64,000 bases of DNA from Brumimicrobium sp. (lineage in GTDB: Bacteria > Bacteroidota > Bacteroidia > Flavobacteriales_D > Crocinitomicaceae): NCBI GenBank assembly GCA_023957385.1, contig JAMLGZ010000001.1, forward strand, positions 1,908,923-1,972,922, written 5' to 3'. The notes beneath the pieces are model-generated. The model had not been told where the DNA came from and did no database searches. It saw only the letters and a list, made by a program, of their open reading frames with translations. Within the stretch, counting starts at the first letter, position 1. The number at the start of each line of letters is the position of its first letter. Made by a program: the position numbers and the translations under genes. This document shows, one piece after another, positions 8,974 to 17,053 of this stretch.

Positions 8974-10047
8974 ATGAAAAATAATATTTTAATTATTCTA
9001 TTTGTTTTTGTCTATTCTTCACTTTACTCAAAAGACAATCCAATTGAAACAAATAGCAATCATGACAATACAACTTTTCTTGCAATATCAATGGATGTTG
9101 ATTCAGATAATTTTGCAAAAAGAACGAGTGAATTTATCCATAAATATGACGATTTAATCAATTTTAGCCCAACTAAGAGATTAACATTAATTGAAGCAAA
9201 AAAATTCTCAAGTTTTAAGGATGATAGTGATGAATGGAAAAAAGAATATATAGCAAAAAAAGAAACCTTAAATGATGAGTTCAAAATTGCACATAAAACT
9301 ACTGGTATAATTGACCATTATAGTAAAACTGCACGATATTCTGAACTCCTTTTAAAAATTGAAAACATAACTTCTAACCTTCCTTTAAAAAAGGAATTGG
9401 AAAGAAATGTTCAATATTATATGAATATCTTTAATTCGAATTTCAATGATTACCATAAACTATTCCCCGATTTTTTCATAAGTACAACTGATAAAATTGC
9501 CATCTTTTTTGAATTATATAGTGACTTAGGATTTGAGGCTGAAAGTAATTTACTAATCGAAATAGACACAATTTATGCAAAAGAAGAACAACTAATCCTA
9601 TATAAAACCACACCTGAATTTGAAGCAAATTGTGCCAAAAGCAACAGTAATTTATTGAGTTACGAATACCTCAATACAACCGACAATTCGAGCCCATTTA
9701 AAAAATATACTTTCACAAAAGCAACTGTCAATCCAACTTTTTTACGCTGGCTAAACAAAGAAGGATCTATCTTTCAAATTGATACAAAAAATTATTCTAT
9801 CATAAACATCATTCCTATTTCAGAGCCATTCGGAAGATACAATTGGGGAGTATGGACCGATACTGATGGTACAATTGTTAAAAATGCGTATGCACTAAAA
9901 CAAAATTTTATTGTTGTTTACAAAGATGTAACATCCAATAAATGTTTTGCTTCAAATTTCACAGCTTCTTTCTTGGAAAAAAACAATGTCTTAGTTAGTA
10001 ATCAAGATATAAAGTTTACGCACACAAGAATTGTAAGCTGTAAATAA
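8974..10047 (+). CDS. Unrecognised secreted protein
   Basis: I do not recognise the family. From the ATG at 8974 the protein has 357 residues and begins with a good Sec signal: MKNNILIILFVFVYSSLYS, with a basic start, a hydrophobic core and small residues before the likely cleavage. An in-frame ATG at 8923 would put 17 extra residues in front and spoil the signal, so I prefer the internal one. The mature part is rich in Lys, Asn, Phe and Thr, has a helical central region (about 100-190) and only a few cysteines, and lacks a Type IX sorting domain. It is isolated between the CorC-like gene and insertion-sequence debris. Confidence 0.65.
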   Translation: MKNNILIILFVFVYSSLYSKDNPIETNSNHDNTTFLAISMDVDSDNFAKRTSEFIHKYDDLINFSPTKRLTLIEAKKFSSFKDDSDEWKKEYIAKKETLNDEFKIAHKTTGIIDHYSKTARYSELLLKIENITSNLPLKKELERNVQYYMNIFNSNFNDYHKLFPDFFISTTDKIAIFFELYSDLGFEAESNLLIEIDTIYAKEEQLILYKTTPEFEANCAKSNSNLLSYEYLNTTDNSSPFKKYTFTKATVNPTFLRWLNKEGSIFQIDTKNYSIINIIPISEPFGRYNWGVWTDTDGTIVKNAYALKQNFIVVYKDVTSNKCFASNFTASFLEKNNVLVSNQDIKFTHTRIVSCK

Positions 10048-10104
10048 CCCGATTCAAAAAAAATCAATACTCAGTGTACGCATAAATTTACTGTAAGTTC
10101 AATT

Positions 10105-10341
10105 AATAAATATAGCACAGGAAAAGACAGTATTCAATTCGAGTTGTACTGCTTAGAGTATTGAATTTATGAAAACAATAAAGATTGGTTAATTGGATTT
10201 TTTGTAGATTGCTTGTCATTGACAAACTTTGGTTTCGTAGAAGAAAACACCAATCCATAAGTAGGAAGACCTGTTTATTATCCAAGTTTCATTCTATTGA
10301 AGTTGATTTTATATAGCTATATGAGCCACATATTGGCAGTA
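10105..10341 (+). pseudogene. Relic of an IS1182-family transposase (N-terminal part)
   Basis: Reading from 10105, the frame gives YSTGKDSIQFELY..., then FFVDCLSLTNFGF, and after a stop VGRPVYYPSFILLKLILYSY. This matches the N-terminal region of IS1182-type transposases, whose conserved block is a VDSL..LGF segment followed by GRPxYxP..LLKLYIYGYLN. Two in-frame stops (TGA, TAA) break it and the catalytic DDE domain is missing. It ends abruptly next to the broken serine hydrolase gene. Confidence 0.6.
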
Positions 10342-10342
10342 G

Positions 10343-10965
10343 TTATTTCTTTATCAGTTTATCTGTCCATATTTTTCCGTCTGTCAAACTTACACATACA
10401 AAGTAAAATCCACTTTGTAATTCTTTGATTGAGATGCTAATTTCTTTTGTTGCTGTGTTTTCAGTTTTTACTAACTGTCCGCGAACATCGTAAATTCTTA
10501 CTTTTGAAATTTCTTTGTCTGATTTTAGACTTACCATTTCATTGCTTGGGTTTGGGAATAATTGAACAAAATTATTCTGATAAACTTCGTTGTCTATTCC
10601 TGTCGATGCACATTGCAAGTCATTTACATATTCCCAAATATCGTCATTTAGTAAAAACGGAACTAACGAATTGTTAGGTTCTTCGCCCATTCTTATCCAA
10701 ACTAAATTTTCACTTGGCACTACGTTTAAGAATTGTCCGCCTTTACCCATTGCAGAAATCATATCACTTGGGGCATTAGGAATTAAAGTACCTGGTATTA
10801 CCACTTGCAAGCCCGGCACCATATATGACTGTTTTCCGTTCAACCACCACAAATAACCGTAAGATTTGTTTAAGTTTTGTGAAGTAGTTACCATTTGGTT
10901 AAAATAAGCGTTGTCCGTCATAATTTGGTTTCCGTTCCAATTTCCATTATTTAAAATCAGCAATC
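10343..10965 (-). pseudogene. Serine hydrolase with Type IX sorting domain, C-terminal fragment (split by IS3 element)
   Basis: This is the downstream half of a gene whose first half lies at 12597-13287. It encodes the end of a beta-lactamase/transpeptidase-like hydrolase. GKGGQF is the likely third active-site motif (K-x-G). It is followed by a Type IX secretion C-terminal domain with LFPNPSNE..., VRIYDVRGQLV and a final Lys-rich DKLIKK. Joining the two halves at the duplicated ATC restores a continuous reading frame, ARFGLLILNNGNWNG. The insertion removes the secretion domain from the catalytic half, so the product is almost certainly dead or mislocalised. Confidence 0.85.
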
Positions 10966-11018
10966 TGTCTTGTCCTGAAATAGGTTTACACATTTATTAA
11001 CCATAAAAAGTGTAAACA

Positions 11019-11435
11019 ATGCAAAAAAGTAAAGTCAATTTAGGACTAAAATCTTCGGGAGAATTTAATTTAGAAGAACGGAGGCAAATCATTGAAGAAT
11101 ATCTTCAATCAGATTGTACTAAAAGAGAAATCTGGTATAAATATACCGGTCAAGAACATGAAAAAGGTTATCTTTTAAATTGGATGCGTCAACTAGGTTA
11201 CCAAGTTCCAGAGAAAAGAGTTAAATTTGTTTCGACTAAAACACTAGCTATGAGCAACAAAGCCAAAGAATCGGTAGAAGTAACTCAATTAAAGGAAAAA
11301 ATTAAACAGCTAGAAAAGGCACTAGTCAGCTCTGAACTAAGAGCCACTGCGTATGAAACAATGATTGAAATTGCAGAAAAGGAGCTAAAAATAAGTATTA
11401 AAAAAAAGTCCAATACCAAACAATCTTTACGATAA
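11019..11435 (+). CDS. IS3-family transposase OrfA
   Basis: This 138-residue protein has an N-terminal helix-turn-helix (EERRQIIEEYLQSDCTKREIWYKY, about 18-45) for binding the element's ends. A C-terminal coiled coil (about 85-125) is typical of OrfA multimerisation. The frame ends 2 nt before the orfB ATG. A run of eight A followed by G at 11400-11408 contains A AAA AAG in the correct phase. A -1 slip there would join OrfA to OrfB and make the full transposase. GTGTAAAC lies just before the start codon, in inverse relation to GTTTACAC of the left terminal repeat. Confidence 0.9.
   Translation: MQKSKVNLGLKSSGEFNLEERRQIIEEYLQSDCTKREIWYKYTGQEHEKGYLLNWMRQLGYQVPEKRVKFVSTKTLAMSNKAKESVEVTQLKEKIKQLEKALVSSELRATAYETMIEIAEKELKISIKKKSNTKQSLR
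11400..11408 (+). promoter_or_regulatory. Probable -1 ribosomal frameshift site (A8G) in the IS3 element
   Basis: In the OrfA frame the codons read AAA AAA AAG. Slipping back one base enters the OrfB frame, which is open from 11402 onward; a TAA at 11399-11401 closes it just upstream. This is the classical IS3-family arrangement for making the OrfAB fusion. Confidence 0.7.
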
Positions 11436-11437
11436 AA

Positions 11438-12346
11438 ATGCGTCAACCTAAAATAGGATTAAGCAAATTATGCTGGTTGTTTGGTGTTACTCGTCAGGCA
11501 TATTATCAGAGTTTTTATAGAGCAGAATTTCAAGAAATTGAACAAGCTTTAGTATTAAAAGAAGTCATTTCTATTAGAAATAATCATCCAAGAATAGGAA
11601 CTAGGAAGCTGTACATTATGTTGGAAAGTTTTCTGCTAGAGCACCAAATAAAAATGGGGAGAGATGCTTTGTTTGACTTGCTTTCCCTACATACTTTATT
11701 GATTAGAAGGAGAAAAAGAGTCATCAGAACAACCCAGTCTAATCACTGGATGAGAAAATACCCCAACTTAATAAGAGCATTTATTCCAACTGCTCCTAAC
11801 CAGTTATGGGTAAGTGATATAACTTATTGGAAAACAGGATTTGGTGTTTTGTATATTTCTTTAATTACAGATGCTTTTAGTCATAAAATAATTGGTTATA
11901 ACCTAGCTCAATCTCTTGAAGCCATTGAGAGTTTAAAGGCTCTTAAAATGGCATTAAAGCAGGATATATTGTCGCAAAATCTTATTCATCATTCTGACAG
12001 AGGGAGTCAGTATTGCAGCTATAAATATGTAAATCTCTTAAATAGTTATGATGTTCAAATAAGTATGACTGAATCTGGAGATCCGTTAGAAAATGCCGTT
12101 GCAGAAAGGGTTAATGGAATACTAAAAGAAGAATATTTAGAGTATTATAAAGTAAGAACTTTTAAGCAGGCTAAGGAGTTATTTGACAAGGTGGTTGTTC
12201 TGTATAATGAACATAGACCTCACATGAGTATTGGGAATCAAACTCCTAATAAGGTTCATTTAGGAGAGGTGGAAAAGGGCGAAAGGAAATGGAAAACATA
12301 TTATAGAAAAGTAAATCAAGAACAAAAAAGTGAAGAGTGTGTATAG
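11438..12346 (+). CDS. IS3-family transposase OrfB (DDE integrase domain)
   Basis: This 302-residue protein has an N-terminal HTH_21-like region (about 40-90) and an rve integrase core. The three catalytic acidic residues are visible: D in WVSDITYW, D in HHSDRGSQY, and E in ENAVAERVNGILKEEYL, with the expected spacing. YNEHRPHMSIGNQTP is the typical C-terminal block. The frame is intact, so the element may still be mobile. It lies in the -1 frame relative to orfA and may also be translated from its own ATG at 11438, but the fusion is probably the active enzyme. Confidence 0.92.
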   Translation: MRQPKIGLSKLCWLFGVTRQAYYQSFYRAEFQEIEQALVLKEVISIRNNHPRIGTRKLYIMLESFLLEHQIKMGRDALFDLLSLHTLLIRRRKRVIRTTQSNHWMRKYPNLIRAFIPTAPNQLWVSDITYWKTGFGVLYISLITDAFSHKIIGYNLAQSLEAIESLKALKMALKQDILSQNLIHHSDRGSQYCSYKYVNLLNSYDVQISMTESGDPLENAVAERVNGILKEEYLEYYKVRTFKQAKELFDKVVVLYNEHRPHMSIGNQTPNKVHLGEVEKGERKWKTYYRKVNQEQKSEECV

Positions 12347-12596
12347 GTTTTTTTTAGGCATTAAGACCTCTAAAGTATTTAGAAAAGGGCTAACAAAAGT
12401 TAGCCCCATAACAAAGTTTAATACTTCGTCGGTCGTCGATTTATCCCTGATAAGTTGCTCCTCAGCAGAGCTTATTTCCGTTTCCATCGATAATGCAAAA
12501 ATAAATAAAATGTAAATGAATTTTAGGATTAAAATAAAATGTAAATTTATAACAGGATTAAAGAGAAAAAGTGTAAACTTTTTTTAGGACGAGACA

Positions 12597-13287
12597 ATCC
12601 GAACCTTGCCATGCTTCTTGCATTACTAAAAAACACGTTATTGTATCCAACCGAAACAAATGTTCCAGTCATTCCTGTTGGGTTTTTGAGTTTTTGTGTT
12701 GTATAACTGTTTAGTGTTTGTCCTGTTGCGTTTTCAATTACTTCGTCAAGAAGCGTGTAAGGTCCGTTGTGATATGCCCAACGTGTGCCTGCATCTGCTT
12801 TGTAAATTAAACAAGTGTCCAACGTGCAAAAATGGTCGGGAACTCCGTCATCTAACCCTGATGTCATTGATAATTGATGTTTGATAGTTATTTTTTCTTC
12901 TTGTGTAGGTGTGCAATCTGTCCAACCCTGACCAAGATAAGTAGAAGTTGTATCGGAAATTGATAAAAGCCCATCTTGCTGAGCAATACCTACCATAAAT
13001 GCGGTAATTGTTTTTCCTGCTGAAGCCCATTGCCAAGGTGTGGTTTGTGTATGCGTTCCAAAATATTTTTCCAAAACGATTTTCCCGTCTTTTAGCAAAA
13101 TAAACGCTTTGGTGTTTTCACTTTCCAAAAAATCATATAAACTATCAATTTTTGATTGACAGTAACCTAATGTTTGTGGAGAAATTGTATCCCAAGTATT
13201 CCCTGTTGTAGGTGGGAAATAAAGAGACTGTGCGTTAATATTAAACGAAACAAAAGTCGCAACTATAAAAAAGTAAATTTTTTTCAT
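12597..13287 (-). pseudogene. Serine hydrolase (beta-lactamase family), N-terminal fragment (split by IS3 element)
   Basis: The fragment starts at the ATG at 13287 (MKKIYFFIVATFVSFNINAQ, a clear signal peptide). An upstream in-frame ATG is rejected because it would bury that signal. The catalytic S-x-x-K motif is SAGK in WQWASAGKTITAF, and the second motif is Y-x-N in WAYHNGPYT. These define the serine beta-lactamase/DD-peptidase fold, used here by a broad group of esterases and peptidases. Just after NARSMARFGL the reading frame enters the IS3 right end. The intact protein would have about 435 residues and would be exported by Type IX secretion. Confidence 0.87.
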
Positions 13288-13444
13288 TTCATATTTTTTG
13301 TTAAACGAACGAATTGTCAAATGGTTTATTCAAAGTTATCCTTTTTCAACTCGTAAGTGTCGTCCTTATAATTACTGCTAACTATGATTTATTCTTAGTT
13401 GTATAGATGATTTTTTTGTCTTCTGATTCAAGTTATACATTTTT

Positions 13445-15106
13445 CTATTCCTTGATAAAAAGTTTGGAATAAATGGTGTTTGGAGTAATCACCTTAATTA
13501 AATAAGTGCCCATTGGTAATGTAGCACAATTTATCATTTTCGTATTTTCTTCTGTAACCAATAACTGGCCTTGCAGAGAATAAATAACCACCTTAAAATT
13601 ATTTAAAGGCAGTTGAATGTATAATATTTCAGTCGTAGGATTTGGAAAAATCTTTAAATCTGATAATTTAGATTCTTCAACTGAAGCAGTAGAATTTGGA
13701 AGTACGATACTAACTACACCAGCATCTTTATCGGTAGCACCCATGGATGAAATCGTATTGTTAAAAGTCAAACTTCCATATAAAATTACATCTAAAAATA
13801 TGCGATTACCACTTCTGGCAATTTCTCCAAACGTACCGTTCCCTGAATTATTATCCGAAAACTTGGTGAATGATATGTTTCCTTGTTTGTCATATTGCAA
13901 AATAAAAGGATAATAATTTCCCATAGCATTAGGCAGAGGAAAGGCGGTAAAATCATTTCCATCTTGCATATAAAGCGTGTCTGTTAAGCCGATTCCCATA
14001 ACCACTCCACCTTTTCCATCATTTACGATTTCCCCTCCATATAAAATATCATCTGGCGAATATAGGTGTCTTACCCATTGCGAATTTCCATCGGTATCTA
14101 ATTTCCAAAAATAAAAATCTTCCGTAGCATCTCCCACTATTTGTATTGTATCAAAATTTACAGTCTGGAAAAATGGACCCGCTGCATATACAGATAAGTC
14201 ATCGGTTGTAGTTAACCCTTTACACATATCATTGCCCGAACCTCCCCAAGTTTTAAACCATCTTAAATTTCCAGTGCTATCCCAGCTTGTCAAATAAGCA
14301 TCACGTTGACCATTGGACTGAATGTTGTGATGAACATTGTTTTCATCTACAATATAATTAGGACCAATAAAATCACCACCCGCATAAACATTTCCAAGGC
14401 GATCAACAGCAATGGATTTTAATTGACAACTGCCTAAACCTGAAATAGTTCTCACCCAGTTTACGTTTCCGTCAGAATCTAAAGAAATTACATAAGAATC
14501 CCTTAAAGCGTGATTTGGATTAGTAAAACTGAAGGATTCAAAACTAAAATCACCTAACGAAATAGCTCCTATAATGATTTGACCATTTGTGCCAATGGAA
14601 ACTTCGTTTCCTCCATCGTCTCCTGTTCCGCCATATTGTTTTGCCCAAATTACATCGCCATCTTTACTTATTTTAGCGATAAAGGCATCAAATCCACCGA
14701 GAGAGGTTAGCGTAATGGTATCAAAAGTGATTGTATTTTGAAAATAACCGCTTAAGATTACGTTTCCTGCTTGATCGCAATCAGCATCAAATGTATTGTC
14801 TTCTCCTGTTCCTCCATAAAATTTAGTCCACTGTAAAACTCCCAATGAATCGTATTTTGCCAACATAATATCCGCCATTCCATTACTAACGACCCAATCT
14901 GGAGAACCGCTAATTTTTAAGGAATCTTCAAATTTTCCACTGATAAAAACATTCCCAAAAGCATCAGCACCTACTGCATCAATTTCATCTTCATTGGAAG
15001 GTCCATTTATTTCTCTTCCCCATTCCCATATTCCTGATTGTGCTATGCTATTTGATGTAAATGAAAAGAGTGTAATAATGAGTAGGTAAAATATTTTTTT
15101 ATTCAT
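13445..15106 (-). CDS. Type IX-secreted beta-propeller (SBBP-like) protein
   Basis: From the ATG at 15106 the protein has 553 residues. It begins with a signal peptide, MNKKIFYLLIITLFSFTSNSIAQ; the ATG 8 codons upstream adds only an unhelpful extension. The body has repeated units of about 50-60 residues with the pattern G-x-V-x-W-x-(K/R)-x-x-G-G, such as LQWTKFYGGTGED, VIWAKQYGGTGDD and LRWFKTWGGSGND. This is the SBBP/beta-propeller type. The C-terminus (about 480-553) is a Type IX sorting domain with IFPNPTTE and a final KLFIKE. It is predicted to be secreted or anchored at the surface; its ligand is unknown. Confidence 0.85.
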   Translation of the reverse strand: MNKKIFYLLIITLFSFTSNSIAQSGIWEWGREINGPSNEDEIDAVGADAFGNVFISGKFEDSLKISGSPDWVVSNGMADIMLAKYDSLGVLQWTKFYGGTGEDNTFDADCDQAGNVILSGYFQNTITFDTITLTSLGGFDAFIAKISKDGDVIWAKQYGGTGDDGGNEVSIGTNGQIIIGAISLGDFSFESFSFTNPNHALRDSYVISLDSDGNVNWVRTISGLGSCQLKSIAVDRLGNVYAGGDFIGPNYIVDENNVHHNIQSNGQRDAYLTSWDSTGNLRWFKTWGGSGNDMCKGLTTTDDLSVYAAGPFFQTVNFDTIQIVGDATEDFYFWKLDTDGNSQWVRHLYSPDDILYGGEIVNDGKGGVVMGIGLTDTLYMQDGNDFTAFPLPNAMGNYYPFILQYDKQGNISFTKFSDNNSGNGTFGEIARSGNRIFLDVILYGSLTFNNTISSMGATDKDAGVVSIVLPNSTASVEESKLSDLKIFPNPTTEILYIQLPLNNFKVVIYSLQGQLLVTEENTKMINCATLPMGTYLIKVITPNTIYSKLFIKE

Positions 15107-15176
15107 AATGCCAATAATAGTTCTAATCAAAAATACAAAATATTAATTGGTTAAGTATAAAACAATCGATTATTGA

Positions 15177-15515
15177 TTGTCTTACAATGAGAATGGCGTG
15201 CCTCTTTCTGACGCTAAATATTCTGATTTTAAACCCACGTCAAGAGAAGGGATTTTTGAAGTAACCACAGCTTATGTCAATTCGTTTAGATATATTGCCA
15301 ATCTTTCAGGCATTGTAACTAACCAAGGAAAGGAACTGATTCCAACCAAATATCTTTGGATTAAATTAACCGACGACGGTGGATATTGTGCTTTAAAATA
15401 TTCACAGACTTTTCAAATCAAATTTGATGAAAACGGAAAAGAAGGAGAACGCTTCGAAAACAAGTCAAAAAACACCGTATTAGCCATCAGTATAGATGAG
15501 TATAGCACTCGGTGA
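15177..15515 (+). pseudogene. Truncated WG-repeat-like protein fragment
   Basis: The open frame follows directly after a stop codon and has only a TTG as possible start, so the N-terminus is missing. The stretch GIVTNQGKELIPTKYLWIKL resembles a WG repeat unit (G...xxGKExIPxKYDxI). The rest ends normally at TGA at 15513-15515. It lies head to head with the Type IX-secreted gene and is probably a deletion remnant. Assignment is tentative. Confidence 0.4.
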
Positions 15516-15558
15516 GTATTATTTCACGATAAAAACAAAAGATTTTGATTATTTTTTG

Positions 15559-15566
15559 TATATTTG
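15559..15566 (+). promoter_or_regulatory. -7 element (TATATTTG) directly before the DUF6922 gene
   Basis: An exact TAnnTTTG match ends 4 nt before the ATG at 15571, again implying a leaderless or nearly leaderless transcript. No clear -33 TTG is seen at the ideal distance. Confidence 0.45.
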
Positions 15567-15570
15567 AGAG

Positions 15571-15849
15571 ATGGAAACGAGTGAAAAGATACATGATTTT
15601 CTAATACGAAACAGAGATCTATTTTGGCATTTTGACAAATCAAAATTAGATACATTGCCTCTTGATGTCATAGTGGAATACATTCTGAATTATGGAAGTC
15701 AAGACGATGTCAAAGAATTAATTTCTATTTTTGGTATTAAGAAGGTTTCAGAAACATTTTTCAAGAATACTAAAGGCAGACAACGAACAAATTATTTCCC
15801 CGAAGTTTCCAATTTCTTTACCTTATACTTTAACCGGAATGCACACTGA
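15571..15849 (+). CDS. DUF6922-type antitoxin-like protein, partner of AbiEii
   Basis: This 92-residue protein (METSEKIHDFLIRNRDLFWHF...) has the features I associate with the small DUF6922-like proteins encoded just before AbiEii/AbiGii nucleotidyltransferase toxins in Bacteroidota: LFWxFD near residue 20, then DVIVEYILNYGSQDDVKELI and a basic, aromatic C-terminus. It ends inside the first codons of the downstream toxin frame (11-bp overlap), the tight coupling expected of a toxin-antitoxin operon. The antitoxin role is inferred from family and layout. Confidence 0.7.
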   Translation: METSEKIHDFLIRNRDLFWHFDKSKLDTLPLDVIVEYILNYGSQDDVKELISIFGIKKVSETFFKNTKGRQRTNYFPEVSNFFTLYFNRNAH

Positions 15850-16456
15850 AATTCTAAGTGATGAACAACGAGCATTATTACCTTTCATTCAACGATTTAA
15901 AAATAAATTTTATTTGGTTGGATGAACTGCTATTGCGTTACAAATCGGACATCGTTTTTCGATAGATTTTGATTTATTTTGTGAACAACCATTTTCTGTT
16001 TCTACACTACATAAAAAAATAGCAACTGAATTTCCAAACTACAAAATACTTCACAGGTCTGAAGACCAAATTCACTATATCTTAAATGGTGTGAAAGTAA
16101 CTTTTTTTCATTATCCATATCCAATAGAACATCCTTTAAAGTTTGACAAGATTATTACTACACCTAATTTAATGACATTATCTGCTATGAAGGCATTCGC
16201 ATTAGGTCGCAGAGCAAAATGGAAAGATTATGTTGATTTATATTTTTTGTTTAAAAATCATATTTCTTTGACGGAAACAATTGCTAAGGCAAAGGAAATA
16301 TTCAAAGATGAATTTAGCGAGAAACTATTTAAACAGCAATTAGTCTATTTCAATGATATTGATTATCAAGAAGATGTTGTTTACTTACCCAATTTTGCCG
16401 TTAACGAAGAGGAAGTCAAGACCTTCTTGATTGAAGTAGCGACGAGAGAATTTTGA
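15839..16456 (+). pseudogene. AbiEii/AbiGii-like nucleotidyltransferase toxin, interrupted by a nonsense codon
   Basis: One frame runs for 205 codons from ATG at 15839 (MHTEILSDEQRALLPFI) and is broken only by TGA at 15923-15925. The context is FYLVG-stop-TAIALQIGHRFSIDFDLF. The family motif is YLVGGTAxAL...HR.S.DFDLF, so the TGA replaces the second glycine of the catalytic GG, most simply a GGA to TGA change. Downstream, LMTLSAMKAFALGRRAKWKDYVDLYFL is intact, including the KD.VDLY block. The antitoxin gene upstream is still open. A restart downstream of the stop would lack the nucleotide-binding loop, so I call the toxin inactivated. Confidence 0.8.
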
Positions 16457-16537
16457 GCAATTTTCTACCGTTCGTTTTATGATGGAAAAAATGCATCCCT
16501 ATAACCATTTCTCAATGCGCTTAGTATAGAATCATAT

Positions 16538-16957
16538 TCAAAAGGGAAGATTTACTCGTTTTTCAGCAAAAGCAATAATGTGTCCGTCAATGTCTGCAAA
16601 GTAGCAAACTTTGTCGCCCCAATCTCGATTTTTAATTTCACTGATGAGTTTTGCTCCGATTTTTATGGCATTTTCAAATTCGAGTTCGATGTTTTCCACA
16701 TAAAAATAGAGTTCACACCGTGGTATTCCATTTCCATGGTCTGGATGTGGTGTTTTGTCCGAAAGTATTTTTGCAATTCCTTTGTTGGGCATTAATCCCA
16801 ATTTGAAATTTTCCGCAAGCTTAAATTCAGCCATTCCCGGAACATTCAGATCGGGTTTTTGTCGAAATAGTTTTGTGTAAAAGTCAGCACTTGCTTGTTG
16901 ATCATTTACGTAAAGTATCGTTTCTAAAAATTGAATATGTTTCATTTTGTCTGTCAT
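16538..16957 (-). CDS. VOC (glyoxalase/bleomycin-resistance) family protein
   Basis: The 139-residue protein has the paired beta-alpha-beta-beta-beta layout of vicinal-oxygen-chelate proteins. FLETILYVNDQQASADFYTKLF forms the first module and ENIELEFENAIKIGAKLI...CYFADIDGHIIAFAE the second, with the usual D-x-D-G-x-x-x-x-F-A-E ending. Substrate cannot be inferred, and such proteins include dioxygenases, isomerases and binding proteins. The ATG at 16957 is used; MKHIQFLE, four codons in, is an alternative. It is downstream of carB but separated by about 95 bp from it and probably transcribed with or just after that operon. Confidence 0.8.
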   Translation of the reverse strand: MTDKMKHIQFLETILYVNDQQASADFYTKLFRQKPDLNVPGMAEFKLAENFKLGLMPNKGIAKILSDKTPHPDHGNGIPRCELYFYVENIELEFENAIKIGAKLISEIKNRDWGDKVCYFADIDGHIIAFAEKRVNLPF

Positions 16958-17053
16958 TAAATTTAATTTGCTTAATGATTTTCATTAAAATCAATATCTG
17001 TATTTGAATTCGGGAAAGATTACAGTAAATGCGTCTTTTATTTCGGATACCTA

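Larger units (their letters stand above)
10966..12596 (+). mobile_element. Complete IS3-family insertion sequence, 1631 bp
   Basis: The ends are 26-bp imperfect inverted repeats with 22 matching positions. The left begins TGTCTTGTCCTGAAA (10966 on) and the right, read inward, begins TGTCTCGTCCTAAAA (from 12596); both end in GTTTACAC. The element therefore begins TG and ends CA, as is usual in IS3 elements. A 3-bp target duplication, ATC, flanks it (10963-10965 and 12597-12599). It carries orfA and orfB and inserted into the serine hydrolase gene in the opposite orientation. About 250 bp follow orfB, including three TGTAAA iterons (12511, 12540, 12572), the last one inside the terminal repeat. 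Confidence 0.92.

Noticed and set aside
12260..12515. Small frames at the right end of the IS3 element
   Set aside because: They overlap the end of orfB and the terminal iterons and have no transposase or accessory-protein features.
15923..15925. In-frame TGA read as glycine or selenocysteine
   Set aside because: Other genes in the window use TGA as a normal stop (for example the lipid kinase and the DUF6922 gene), and no selenocysteine insertion hairpin is evident; a point mutation is simpler.
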